Shown here piece by piece: positions 1 to 8,057 of a DNA stretch of 64,000 bases. Both the position numbers and the translations under genes were made by a program. The notes below the pieces were generated by a model. That model had not been told where the DNA came from, searched no databases, and saw nothing but the letters and a program-made list of their open reading frames with translations. The stretch lies in NCBI GenBank assembly GCA_963720805.1, contig CAVRGT010000009.1, forward strand, positions 7,163 through 71,162, in the 5' to 3' direction. The stretch's first letter is position 1, and each line of letters starts with the position of its first letter. This DNA is from VRUE01 sp963720805 (lineage in GTDB: Bacteria > Actinomycetota > Thermoleophilia > Solirubrobacterales > 70-9).

Positions 1-604
1 CGTTCTTGGGCAGCAGGGGCCCGTGCAGGTAGGTGCCGATCAGGTTGTTGCGGCGCACGCCCTCGAAGCCGTCCTCGCCGTTGTTGCCGAAGCCTTTGAG
101 CACCTTGCCCAGCGGTGTCGCGCCGTTGCCGAGGCGGGTGCGGCCGCCGTGGTTCTCGAAGCCGGCTACGACCCGCGGGCCCTCGCCGAGGTCGACCTCG
201 ATCGCGACGTTGCCGATCAGGCGCGGCCCCGGGCTGCGCACCGTCCTCAGCTCAACCAGGCCGAGCCCAGGCAGGCTCTCGTTGTCGAGCTGGTAGCTGC
301 TCCCAAGCAGCTGGTAACCGCCGCAGACGGCGAGGACGACGGCGCCGTCCTCGGTCGCCTCGGTCATCGCGGCGCGCTTGCTCTCGACCATGTCGGCGGC
401 CACCGCGCGCTGGTCGCGGTCCTGTCCGCCGCCGAGGTAGATGAAGTCGTGCGCCGACGGGTCGAACTGCTCACCGGGGCCGGCGCTCGCGTAAGCGAAC
501 TCGATGCCGCGCCACTCGCAGCGCCGTTGCAAAAAGATCACGTTGCCGCGGTCGGCGTAGATGTTCATCTGCTCCGGGTAGAGAGCGAGGAAGCGCAGCT
601 CCAT
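1..604 (-). CDS. gatD: Lipid II isoglutaminyl synthase, glutamine amidotransferase subunit GatD (3' end cut by window)
   Basis: GatD hydrolyses glutamine and passes ammonia to MurT, which amidates the D-glutamate of lipid II in the cytoplasm. The N-terminus has the family-typical LYPEQMNIYADRGN stretch. The nucleophile cysteine lies in AVCGGYQLLG near residue 100 and a probable catalytic histidine in GTYLHG near residue 195, so only a few dozen C-terminal residues should be missing. The ATG at 604 overlaps the stop of the upstream methyltransferase (TGATG), indicating translational coupling. It belongs to the minus-strand run lipid kinase, murT, methyltransferase, gatD. CobB/CobQ-like amidotransferases share the fold, but pairing with murT makes GatD the best call. 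Confidence 0.9.
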   Translation of the reverse strand, partial: MELRFLALYPEQMNIYADRGNVIFLQRRCEWRGIEFAYASAGPGEQFDPSAHDFIYLGGGQDRDQRAVAADMVESKRAAMTEATEDGAVVLAVCGGYQLLGSSYQLDNESLPGLGLVELRTVRSPGPRLIGNVAIEVDLGEGPRVVAGFENHGGRTRLGNGATPLGKVLKGFGNNGEDGFEGVRRNNLIGTYLHGPLLPKN

Positions 605-1332
605 CAGGCCGGCTTCTCGAAGAGGACGACGGTGGAGCCGACGTGGGCTTCGGTCGCCGGTATCTCGCGCTGCCCGCTCGGTCGCAGACCCGCGGTACGA
701 CCCTCCTCTTCGAGAGTCTCGGCCGAGAGCATCGCCAGCTGGATCTCGTTCAGCTGCTCGCTCATCATGCCGTCGGGATCGACCGTCTGACGCAGGCGGC
801 GCAGCAAGATCGCCTCCGGCAGGGCAACCGGCTCGAGCGGCAGGCTCGAGTAGATCCAGCCTTCCATCTCGCGCACGTCGGGCAGCGGTGGCGCGCTCGT
901 ACCCGGGGGCGGTAGCTCGGGCATCTGCTCGACAATCGCGAAGGCGGCGCGGGCGCCGGGCAGCATGCTCTCGACCACGCAGGAGAGGCAGGCGATGCGC
1001 TCCTGGCTGTCGGCAAGCAGCTGGATCAGCTGCATCGGCGCGATCACCAAACTGAACTTGGTCGCCATCGGTTCAAAGGCGCGGACGTCCTCCTGCTCGG
1101 CGTCGGCGCTCGTCCCATGTCCCCTTTCCCAGATTGCCTCGATCAACTTCCTGTTGTGGTCGAGCCCGATCACCAGCAGGCCGGTCCTAGCGGCCAGGTG
1201 CATGGTGACCCGGCCGGCGCCGCAGCCGAGCTCCATGATCGGCTTGTCCACCTGCTTGGCGAGCTCCTCCCAGAGGGCGAGGTCGGCGCTGTAGCCGCCG
1301 CACTCGACTTCGTGCCAGATCAGGCTGTTCAT
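604..1332 (-). CDS. Class I SAM-dependent methyltransferase between murT and gatD
   Basis: A 242-residue protein with a Rossmann SAM-binding motif I (MELGCGAGRVTMHLA, around residues 40-54) and an acidic residue after the next strand (GLDHNRKLIEA). The substrate cannot be read from sequence. Its ATG overlaps the murT stop (ATGA) and its stop overlaps the gatD start (TGATG), so it is embedded in the operon. murT and gatD are usually directly adjacent, which makes a role near peptidoglycan precursors or lipid carriers an attractive but unproven inference. The fold assignment is firm; the role is not. Confidence 0.8.
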   Translation of the reverse strand: MNSLIWHEVECGGYSADLALWEELAKQVDKPIMELGCGAGRVTMHLAARTGLLVIGLDHNRKLIEAIWERGHGTSADAEQEDVRAFEPMATKFSLVIAPMQLIQLLADSQERIACLSCVVESMLPGARAAFAIVEQMPELPPPGTSAPPLPDVREMEGWIYSSLPLEPVALPEAILLRRLRQTVDPDGMMSEQLNEIQLAMLSAETLEEEGRTAGLRPSGQREIPATEAHVGSTVVLFEKPA

Positions 1333-2696
1333 CGCCAGAACTCCTCGGCAAGTCCGCGAGCCGAAAGTAGCTTTCGCAACTCGAGCAGCGCGGTGTAGGT
1401 GGGCAGGGCAAAGAGCCGCTTCGGCTCGTCCGAAAGCGCCCGGTCGAGTGAGGCCTCGATCTCCGGCACGACCTCGATCGTCCCCTTGGGCCAGCTCGCG
1501 TACTTGAGCCGCAGGGCCAGCTCCGGCGCCCGGGTGCCGGCGCAGGTGACCCGCCGCACGCCGCCGGCCAGCAGCTCGAAGTCGGCGTCCCAGATCCAGG
1601 AGACGTCGCGCCCGTCGGCGATCCCGTCGTTGAGCCCAATCCAGAGGTCGAGCTTCTCCTCGCCGGTCTCGAGCAGCAGCGTTCGCAGGACCTCGTTTGC
1701 GCCGGCGGGGTTCTTGATCAGCAGGATCGAGAGCCGGGAGGGACCGACTGCGATCGTCTCGACCCGGCCGAAGGCGGCCCGCATCGTCGCCAGCGAGGCG
1801 GGAATCGTTTGCGCCGGCACGTCGAGCTCGAGCGCCGCGGTGACCGCGGCGAGCGCGTTGTAAACGTTGTAGAGACCCGGCAGCGGCAGCTCCAGCTTGA
1901 TCTCGCCCTGTGGCGTGCGGAGAGTGACCGCGGAGCCCGACATCCCACGCAGTTCGATCGCCGTGGCGGCTACGTCGGGCCGTGGCCGCGTGGTGCCGCA
2001 GCCGGGGCACGAGTAGTGGCCGAGGTGCCCGACGAAGGCGCGCTCGTAGGCGTAGGGCCGGCCGCAGCGGCGGCAGTGCTTGGCGTCGAAGGCGTGCTGG
2101 AGCTCGGGCAGCGCCTGGGAGGTGTCCTCGATGCCGAAGTAGACGACGCCCTCACGCGGCTCGCCGCTCTGATCGCGGCCGAGGTCGGCGATCGTCGGGT
2201 CGTCGGCGTTGAGGGCGAAGCGAGTGCGACCGCTGCACGAGGCGACGGTCTTGCCCCACTCCTCCGCCAGCGTCTCGATCTCGCCATAGCGGTCGAGCTG
2301 GTCGCGAAAGAGGTTGCCCAGCACCAGCAGCGATGGCTCGAGCTCGGAGGCGACCCTGGGCAGCCAGGCCTCGTCGACCTCGAAGAGCCCTTCCGTCCCG
2401 CGCTGCTCGAGCAGCGCGGTGGCGACCCCCCAGGTCATGTTCGAGCCCGCCCGGTTGTGGACCGGCCGGCGACCGTCGGCCTCGAGCGCGGCGGCGATCA
2501 TCCCGGCGGTCGTCGTCTTGCCGTTGGTGGCGCTGACGATCGCGCTGCGATCAAGGCGCCTGCCGAGGCGCGCGAGCGCGTCCGGAGCGAGCCGCAGCAG
2601 CATTCGGCCCGGCAGCGTCGTGCCGCCGCCGCGCCCGCTCGCCCGGCTGGCGGCGCCGACCGCGCGCGCGGCGGTGAGCTTCGCGCCGAACAGCAC
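1329..2696 (-). CDS. murT: Lipid II isoglutaminyl synthase, Mur-ligase-like subunit MurT
   Basis: MurT uses ATP to activate the alpha-carboxyl of D-Glu in lipid II, and GatD supplies ammonia. The 455-residue protein has the Mur ligase P-loop SATNGKTTTAG (residues about 55-65). It also has the MurT-specific four-cysteine zinc ribbon (CRRCG and CPGCG, about residues 205-235), which normal Mur ligases lack, and the MurT C-terminal domain. It starts with GTG directly abutting the stop of the lipid kinase (TGA then GTG) and overlaps the methyltransferase by ATGA. Length matches the family. Confidence 0.92.
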   Translation of the reverse strand: MLFGAKLTAARAVGAASRASGRGGGTTLPGRMLLRLAPDALARLGRRLDRSAIVSATNGKTTTAGMIAAALEADGRRPVHNRAGSNMTWGVATALLEQRGTEGLFEVDEAWLPRVASELEPSLLVLGNLFRDQLDRYGEIETLAEEWGKTVASCSGRTRFALNADDPTIADLGRDQSGEPREGVVYFGIEDTSQALPELQHAFDAKHCRRCGRPYAYERAFVGHLGHYSCPGCGTTRPRPDVAATAIELRGMSGSAVTLRTPQGEIKLELPLPGLYNVYNALAAVTAALELDVPAQTIPASLATMRAAFGRVETIAVGPSRLSILLIKNPAGANEVLRTLLLETGEEKLDLWIGLNDGIADGRDVSWIWDADFELLAGGVRRVTCAGTRAPELALRLKYASWPKGTIEVVPEIEASLDRALSDEPKRLFALPTYTALLELRKLLSARGLAEEFWR

Positions 2697-3596
2697 TCAG
2701 GCCTCGGCGACAGCGGCCGGTGCGAGCACGCTGAGCGCGCGCGGCAGGACGCGAACCGAGACCGGGAGGTCGGTCAGGTGCTCGCCGTCGGCGTAGACGG
2801 GGAAGGGTCGGCTCGCCGTGATTTCCACCCTGGAGGCGCGGAACATGCTCACCTGCTCGTCGTCGATATGAGTGCCGTTGAACACCTTGCGCAGATTAGC
2901 CACGAAGCGCAGCTTGCCGACCTCGCCGACCGTGATCACGTCAAGCAGGCCGTCGTCAAGCTCCGCCTGCGGCGCGATCCGCATGCCACCGCCGAAGGTG
3001 CTGTTGTTGGCGACCGAGATCGAGTAGCCGCTCGTCCGGATCCGCTCGCTCTCGGTGCGGATCGTGAACCGCGCGGGCTTCCAGGTCAGCAGGATGCGGA
3101 AGAGCGAGTACACGTAGACCAGGTTGCTGCGAACGAACGTCACTTCGTTGGCGAGGCGATTGCATTCGGAGTCGAAGCCGACGCTGACGATGCCGAGGAA
3201 GCGCTTGCCGTTGGCCTCGCCGACGTCGATGCGGCGGCTCTCGCCCGCGGCGAGCACCGCGACCGCGGCGATCGGATCGTCGGGAATGCCGAGCACCCGG
3301 GCGAGGTCGTTGCCGCGGCCGCCGGGGACGATCCCGAGCGGGGTCTCCGATCCGGCCATCGCGCCGCCGACCGCACCGACCAGGCCGTCGCCGCTGATCA
3401 CGACCGGGACCTCGTCGGCCTCGACCGCCTGCAGGGCCCTCTCGACCCCGTCCTCGAGCCCGCGCGTGCGCTCGACCCGGAAGGCGATCCGGCGCTCGTC
3501 GAGCTCCTGCTCGATCGCGGGCAGCAGCTTCAGGGTCCGCCCGTGCGCGGAGGCAGGATTGACCAGCAAGGTGAACGGCATGCCCTCGATATCCAT
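2697..3596 (-). CDS. Diacylglycerol kinase / YegS-like lipid kinase
   Basis: A 299-residue member of the DAGK catalytic family, which phosphorylates diacylglycerol or related lipids (or sphingoid bases) with ATP at the membrane face. Visible motifs are NPASAHGRT near the N-terminus, VVISGDGLVGAVGGAM (nucleotide-binding GDG, about residue 70) and VPGGRGNDLAR (about residue 95). It is the first gene of the murT/gatD operon. The ATG is preceded by TAGGCT with a nine-base gap and no Shine-Dalgarno sequence, suggesting a leaderless transcript. The lipid substrate is not determinable here. Confidence 0.85.
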   Translation of the reverse strand: MDIEGMPFTLLVNPASAHGRTLKLLPAIEQELDERRIAFRVERTRGLEDGVERALQAVEADEVPVVISGDGLVGAVGGAMAGSETPLGIVPGGRGNDLARVLGIPDDPIAAVAVLAAGESRRIDVGEANGKRFLGIVSVGFDSECNRLANEVTFVRSNLVYVYSLFRILLTWKPARFTIRTESERIRTSGYSISVANNSTFGGGMRIAPQAELDDGLLDVITVGEVGKLRFVANLRKVFNGTHIDDEQVSMFRASRVEITASRPFPVYADGEHLTDLPVSVRVLPRALSVLAPAAVAEA

Positions 3597-3605
3597 CCGC
3601 TTCGC

Positions 3606-3611
3606 AGCCTA
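3606..3611 (-). promoter_or_regulatory. Predicted -10 element for the lipid kinase-murT-gatD operon
   Basis: TAGGCT on the minus strand ends nine bases before the ATG at 3596. It has the same sequence and spacing as in front of several other genes here, so transcription probably starts at or within a few bases of the start codon. It lies inside the 3' end of the upstream methyltransferase gene. No -35 consensus is seen. Confidence 0.5.
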
Positions 3612-4031
3612 AATGGAGGCACGGGGAAGGCGCCTTTGCCAGAGCCGCTGCCGCAGGCCGCCCAGCCGCCCGGAGGGCGGGGTGGAGGCGAGAATCAGTT
3701 GTCCGTCGGGGCGCATGACCCGGGCTATCTCGCTCGGCGCCGGGCGGCCCGCGAAGACGACGAGCAGGTCGAAGAACTGGTCGGGGAAGGGGAGGCGACG
3801 CGGCTCGGACTGCTTGAAGACGACGCGCCCTTCGGGGTCGAGGCCGACCCGGGCGCTCGCCTCCCGTATCCGCTCGGCAGAGGGATCGACCCCGCGCACC
3901 CGCGCCGAGGGGAACTCGCGGGCGAGGAAGAGGACGGCCTCGCCGTCGCCACAGCCACAGACGAGCGCCCGCTCGGGCGCGGGGACGTCGAGTACGGCGG
4001 TGGCGAGTCGGGTCAGCGGCGAGTCGGGCAC
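3609..4031 (-). CDS. Short class I methyltransferase-like protein
   Basis: A 140-residue protein with a SAM-binding motif I variant (ALVCGCGDGEAVLFLA, about residues 22-37), GVDPSAERI for ribose binding and a post-motif region (EIARVMRPDGQLILAS) typical of UbiE-like methyltransferases. It is shorter than usual (often 200 or more) and lacks the C-terminal substrate part, so it may be a degenerate or minimal enzyme. It starts with GTG and lies just upstream of the lipid kinase on the same strand. Function unknown. Confidence 0.65.
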   Translation of the reverse strand: MPDSPLTRLATAVLDVPAPERALVCGCGDGEAVLFLAREFPSARVRGVDPSAERIREASARVGLDPEGRVVFKQSEPRRLPFPDQFFDLLVVFAGRPAPSEIARVMRPDGQLILASTPPSGRLGGLRQRLWQRRLPRASI

Positions 4032-4072
4032 GGCGCGATGATCGCAACTGGCGCAGCCGGGAAGCGATCGTC

Positions 4073-4078
4073 TAGGCT
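4073..4078 (+). promoter_or_regulatory. Predicted -10 element for the cyclophilin gene
   Basis: TAGGCT ends nine bases before the ATG at 4088, identical in sequence and spacing to the lipid kinase promoter. A start site at +7 from the hexamer would leave zero to three leader bases. Confidence 0.5.
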
Positions 4079-4087
4079 TCCCCGCCG

Positions 4088-4765
4088 ATGGAGCAGGGAA
4101 CCGACCGTCGCTTGTTCATCCTCGCCGGCTTCGCGGTGGTGGCGATCGTCGTCGTCGCGGCGATCCTGATCAGCCGGGGCGGGGGCAACAGCGACTCCTC
4201 GACCACGGCTGAATCCGGCGGCTGCAAGGAAGTCGAAGTGCCGGCGCCCAAGAAGGTCAGCTTCAAGGCGCCGCCGCAGACCGTGAAGAAGGGCGAAAAG
4301 CTGACCGCCGCGGTCGAGACGAGCTGCGGCAGCTTCGAGATCGCGCTCGACTCGAGCAGAGCGCCGAAGACGGTCAACTCCTTCGTCTTCCTCAGCGAAG
4401 AAGGCTTCTACGACGACCTCACCTTCCACCGCATCGCGCCCGGATTCGTGATCCAGGGCGGCGACCCGCTCGGCACCGGTCTCGGCGGGCCCGGCTACAC
4501 CGTTGTCGAGAAACCCCCGGCGAACCTCGCCTACACCAAGGGCGTCGTGGCAATGGCCAAGAGCTCATCCGATCCGCCGGGCAGCTCGGGTAGCCAGTTC
4601 TTCGTCGTCATCGGCGCTGACGCCGGTCTGCCGCCGGAATACGCCCTCGTCGGCAAGGTCGACAAAGGCATGGACGTGGTCGAACAAATTGGCAAGCTCG
4701 GCACGCCGGAAGAAAAACCCAAACAGACGGTGCTGATCGAAAAGATCACCATCGAAAAGGGCTGA
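4088..4765 (+). CDS. Membrane-anchored cyclophilin-type peptidyl-prolyl isomerase
   Basis: The 225-residue protein has a short cytoplasmic N-terminus, one hydrophobic segment (about residues 9-28), a Ser/Gly-rich linker and a cyclophilin domain (about residues 70-224). Cyclophilin landmarks are FHRIAPGFVIQGGDP, VVAMAKSSSDPPGSSGSQFFV and GKVDKGMDVVEQI. It should assist prolyl isomerisation of proteins outside the membrane. No Shine-Dalgarno is visible; the TAGGCT box suggests a leaderless transcript. It precedes peroxiredoxin by 18 bases, and the later VKOR/DsbA pair suggests a cluster concerned with extracytoplasmic folding and redox. Confidence 0.9.
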   Translation: MEQGTDRRLFILAGFAVVAIVVVAAILISRGGGNSDSSTTAESGGCKEVEVPAPKKVSFKAPPQTVKKGEKLTAAVETSCGSFEIALDSSRAPKTVNSFVFLSEEGFYDDLTFHRIAPGFVIQGGDPLGTGLGGPGYTVVEKPPANLAYTKGVVAMAKSSSDPPGSSGSQFFVVIGADAGLPPEYALVGKVDKGMDVVEQIGKLGTPEEKPKQTVLIEKITIEKG

Positions 4766-4771
4766 CTGGGC

Positions 4772-4777
4772 TAGTCT
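4772..4777 (+). promoter_or_regulatory. Predicted -10 element for the peroxiredoxin gene
   Basis: TAGTCT lies in the 18-base gap after the cyclophilin stop, six bases before the ATG at 4784. It could give the peroxiredoxin gene its own leaderless transcript in addition to read-through. Confidence 0.4.
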
Positions 4778-4783
4778 GAGCCG

Positions 4784-5236
4784 ATGGCCAAGGTCGACAT
4801 AGGAGACGCGGCACCGGACTTCGAGTTGCCTGGCACCGGCGGCAAGACCTACAAGCTCAGCGACTACCGCGGGCGCAAGCTCATCCTCGCCTTTTACCCC
4901 GGGGACTTCACCGCCGTCTGCACCAAGCAGTTCTGCTCCTACCGCGACCAGGGCGACCGCCTCGACCAGCTCGGCGCCGACGTGCTGGGGATCTCGCCGC
5001 AATCGGTCGAGTCACACGAGCGCTTCACCCAGGAGAAGAGCCTCAACGTGCCGCTGCTCGCCGACGAGGACAAGGCCGTCGCCAAGGCCTATGGAGTGCT
5101 GGCCGGCCCGGTGGTGCGGCGGGCGGTCTTCGTCATCGACGAGCAGGGGATCATTCGCCACCGCAAGGTGACGCTGGTCGGCCTCAGCTTCGAGTCGGTC
5201 GACGATCTCGAGCAGGCAGTCGCCGCCGTCGGCTGA
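4784..5236 (+). CDS. Thiol peroxidase of the BCP/PrxQ peroxiredoxin family
   Basis: A 150-residue AhpC/TSA-fold enzyme that reduces hydroperoxides with a peroxidatic cysteine. The motif DFTAVCTKQFCSYRD shows the peroxidatic Cys and a second Cys five residues later, the C-x4-C spacing of PrxQ/BCP enzymes that form an intramolecular disulfide reduced by thioredoxin. Length is normal. The stop overlaps the start of the hydrolase gene (TGATG). Confidence 0.93.
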   Translation: MAKVDIGDAAPDFELPGTGGKTYKLSDYRGRKLILAFYPGDFTAVCTKQFCSYRDQGDRLDQLGADVLGISPQSVESHERFTQEKSLNVPLLADEDKAVAKAYGVLAGPVVRRAVFVIDEQGIIRHRKVTLVGLSFESVDDLEQAVAAVG

Positions 5237-6066
5237 TGCCGCCGGCAGCAGTCGCGTTCAGCACCGGCACCGCGCCGGCGATTCGCGGCGAGGCGGTGGG
5301 GGAGGGCCCCCCGGTCGTGCTCTGCCACGGCATCACCGCTACCCGCCACTCGGTGATCCATGGCTCGCGCCGGCTGGAGCGGGCCGGGCACGCGGTGATT
5401 GCCTACGACGCCCGCGGCCACGGCGAGTCCGACCCGGCGCCGCCAGGAGCGGGTTATGGATACCCGGAGCTGAGGGGGGACCTGGCCGCCGTGATCGATG
5501 GGCAGGCGGGCGACGGGCCCGTCCTGCTTGCGGGGCACTCGATGGGCGCCCACACGGCCGTCGGCTTTGCGCTCGAAGATCCGCGCCGGGTCGCCGGCTT
5601 GGTTGTGATCGGGCCGGCCTATGACGGCGAGATCAGCGAGGGCTCGTTGCGCTACTGGGACGGGCTTGCCGCCGCGCTTGAGCGGGGTGGCATCGACGGG
5701 TTCCTCGCCTACATCGACCGCGTCCAGGGCATCGATCCGCGCTGGCGCGACTCGGTCCTGCGCTTCACCCGCGAACGAATGGAACGCCATCGCCACCCCG
5801 ATGCGATCGTCGCGGCGTTGCGGGCGGTGCCGCGGTCGCGGCCGTTCGGGGCTCTTGCCGAGCTCGAGGGCCTGGCGGTGCCGACTCTCGTCGTCGCCAG
5901 CCACGATGCCGCCGATCCCGGTCATCCCTACGCGGTCGCCGCGGAGTACGCGAAGCGCATCCCCGGCGCCCGCCTGGTCAGCGAGCCCGAGGGGCAGTCG
6001 CCGCTGGCCTGGCAGGGCGGGCGGCTCTCGCGCGAGATTGAGGCTTTCTATAGAGAGCTGCAATAG
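5236..6066 (+). CDS. Alpha/beta hydrolase with no clear catalytic histidine
   Basis: A 276-residue alpha/beta hydrolase fold protein: oxyanion HGITATRH, YDARGHGESDP, and nucleophile elbow GHSMGAHTAVG (Ser about residue 100). An acid residue is plausible in SHDAADPGHP. At the C-terminus, where the catalytic His is expected, I read EGQSPLAWQGGRLS, with Gln where many relatives have His. It may use another residue or not be a hydrolase. Translation is coupled to peroxiredoxin by TGATG. The group II intron begins immediately after the TAG stop. Confidence 0.8.
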   Translation: MPPAAVAFSTGTAPAIRGEAVGEGPPVVLCHGITATRHSVIHGSRRLERAGHAVIAYDARGHGESDPAPPGAGYGYPELRGDLAAVIDGQAGDGPVLLAGHSMGAHTAVGFALEDPRRVAGLVVIGPAYDGEISEGSLRYWDGLAAALERGGIDGFLAYIDRVQGIDPRWRDSVLRFTRERMERHRHPDAIVAALRAVPRSRPFGALAELEGLAVPTLVVASHDAADPGHPYAVAAEYAKRIPGARLVSEPEGQSPLAWQGGRLSREIEAFYRELQ

Positions 6067-6633
6067 CGTGCCGGGCATGTTGCGCCTTGAAAGCTGGACC
6101 AGACCTGCGGGTGAGAGTCCCGTCCGGGTAAGCGCCGGAGCGCCCGGTAGCAGGCCCCAGTCGCCGGGGGAGACCCTTGCGGCCGAGCGGGGCGTCAAGA
6201 GCCTCTTTGGAGGAAGCAAGCGCGCGGGCTGCGACTGCAGCCTCGTCAAAAGTAAGACGGAGGAGCCGAGCCGCTCATGCCTCGGTGAAGGCCATGCCCG
6301 TCGACCCGGTTCCGAGAACGGTCGAAGGGTCCTCCCGGGGTATGGGAAGTTGCACGCGCGCACGGCCTGGTTCGGAACAAGGGAGACCCGTCTGTCCAGC
6401 CCCACGTCGGGCAAAGACCGCCCCTATAAGCCGAAGGTGAAAAGGGACGGAGGACAGCGGGAGTCCGAGGGGGTCGTAGTAGTTGGGATCGGCGTGCAGA
6501 ACAACGCGCCAGGAGCGAAGGACCCTCACTTTGATCACGCCTGTTGCGGAGGTAAGCGCTAGGCATGGCCGGGCCAAACACCCGACCCAACCACCCCGGC
6601 GGTAGCCAACCCGCCGGCGAGCACGCGAGCGAA

Positions 6634-7951
6634 ATGGCACTCGATGCCCCTCGCCGCCCGAAGGTGCGAGAACTCCAACGCAAGCTATGGGCAACGGCCA
6701 AGCGATCCCCGGGATCGCCGCTTCCACGCCCTGTATGACCGAATCTGGAGGGGTGACGTCCTCCAGGAGGCATGGAAGCGGGTGCACAAGAACAAGGGCG
6801 CGGCGGGCATCGACAAGATGACCCTCGCCGCGGTGGAGGAATACGGCGCAGAGCGGCTGTTGGCCGAGCTGCAACGAGACCTTCGCGAAGGCACCTACCA
6901 CCCATCCCCGACAAGGCGGGTGGATATCCCCAAGCCACAGGGCGGCAAGCGGCCGCTCGGCATCCCCACCGTCCGCGATCGCATCGCCCAACAGGCGGCG
7001 CGGCTCGTCCTGGAGCCGATCTTCGAGGCGGGCTTCTCAGACGCCTCCTACGGCTTCCGGCCCCGCCGCTCCGCCACCGAGGCCATGGAGGAGGTCCGCA
7101 AGGGCTTCATCCGTGGCCGCGTCCGGGCGCTCGACGCAGACATCCGGGACTACTTCTCCACCATCGACCATCAACACCTGATGGAGAAGGTGGCGGAGCG
7201 GGTCTCGGACCGGAAGGTGCTGAAGCTGCTGCGCAAGTGGCTCAAGGCAGGGGTGATGGAGGAAGGGGGGTACCGCCAGACGGTCGCCGGGACCCCTCAG
7301 GGCGGCGTCATCTCACCGCTGCTCTCCAACATCTACCTGCACGCCCTCGACCTTGCCTTCGCCGACGGCACCCACGGCAAGCTCATCCGCTACGCGGATG
7401 ACTTCGTCGTGCTCTGCCGCTCCGAGGACGAGGTCAGGGCGGCTGAGGCCAAGGCGAGGGAAGTCCTCGCCTCCCTCGGCCTTGAGCTACACCCCGAAAA
7501 GACGAAGGTGGTCGACCTCAGAGAAGGCCGCGAGGGCTTTGACTTCCTCGGATGCCACTTCCGAGCTCGCATCTCGGGCAAGCTGCTGGAACGCGGCATT
7601 CGCCGCTATTACCTCCACCGCTGGCCCTCCAAGCGGGCAATGAAGTCCATTCGAGCCAAGGTCAAGGCCCAAACAGCCAGCAACCGCACGGGAGTCTCAG
7701 ACATCCGGTACGTGATCCGGACCCTGAACCCGATCCTGCGGGGTTGGGGCAATTACTTTCGCACCGGGAATGCCGCCGATGCGTTCGTCTCGCTCGACCG
7801 CTACGTCGCCTGGCGGCTGCGGCGCCTGTTGATCAGGCGCCACGGCCGAAACCTGCGCGCCGGGCAGGCCGAGCTGTGGACAAGGCAGTGGTTTGTGGAG
7901 CTGGGCCTTCACCAGTTGATGGGCACAATTCGATATCCGGGAGTTGCGTAG
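6634..7951 (+). CDS. ltrA: Group II intron reverse transcriptase/maturase, frameshifted near its N-terminus
   Basis: It copies the intron RNA and assists splicing. An ATG at 6634 opens with KVRELQRKLWATAKRSPG; the expected continuation RRFHALYDRIW is in another frame. Removing one G from the GGG at 6711-6713 restores one frame, and an intact 435-residue frame from 6644 carries the rest. Landmarks are KNKGAAGIDKM, GIPTVRDRIAQQA, GFRPRRSATEAM, the catalytic YADDFVVLC, the RT-7 stretch, and the maturase domain GWGNYFRTGNAADAF. The C-terminus lacks an HNH endonuclease, so mobility may use replication-associated priming. The frameshift could be a sequence error or an inactivating lesion. Confidence 0.88.
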
Positions 7952-7973
7952 CCATGCCAAGAAGATCATCGGT

Positions 7974-8006
7974 AAGCCGTGTGCGGGAAAACCGCACGCA
8001 CGGATT
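7974..8006 (+). ncRNA. Group II intron domain V
   Basis: A 33-base hairpin with the catalytic AGC triad at its 5' side (AAGCCGTGTGCGG), a GAAA-type cap and the matching 3' strand. It is the most conserved part of group II introns and fixes element type and orientation. Domain VI follows (about 8007-8055); the A at 8051 is a plausible branch point, not proven. Confidence 0.85.
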
Positions 8007-8057
8007 GAAAGGGGAATGGGGAAACAGGCCAGCCTGGTACTGCGCCCCTGACTACCA

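Larger units (their letters stand above)
6068..8055 (+). mobile_element. Group II intron with an encoded reverse transcriptase/maturase
   Basis: The element occupies the space between the hydrolase stop (6066) and the VKOR start (8058). It holds about 560 bases of non-coding structured RNA (domains I-III; no other gene seen there), a reverse transcriptase gene in the domain IV position, a recognisable domain V and a short domain VI ending GACTAC. The 3' boundary near 8055 is fairly clear. The 5' boundary is uncertain: GTGC at 6068 fits the usual GTGYG start only partly, and a start nearer 6078 is possible. Removing it would leave hydrolase and VKOR almost touching, so it sits in a tight operon. 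Orientation matches the host transcript, as needed for splicing. Confidence 0.85.

Noticed and set aside
1809..4169. Long plus-strand reading frame over murT and the lipid kinase
   Set aside because: It is the GC-rich antisense shadow of well-supported genes, with low-complexity Arg/Ala composition and no homology features.
6634..7951. Reverse transcriptase of a diversity-generating retroelement or retron
   Set aside because: A maturase domain, surrounding intron RNA and a clear domain V identify a group II intron; no template/variable repeats were seen.
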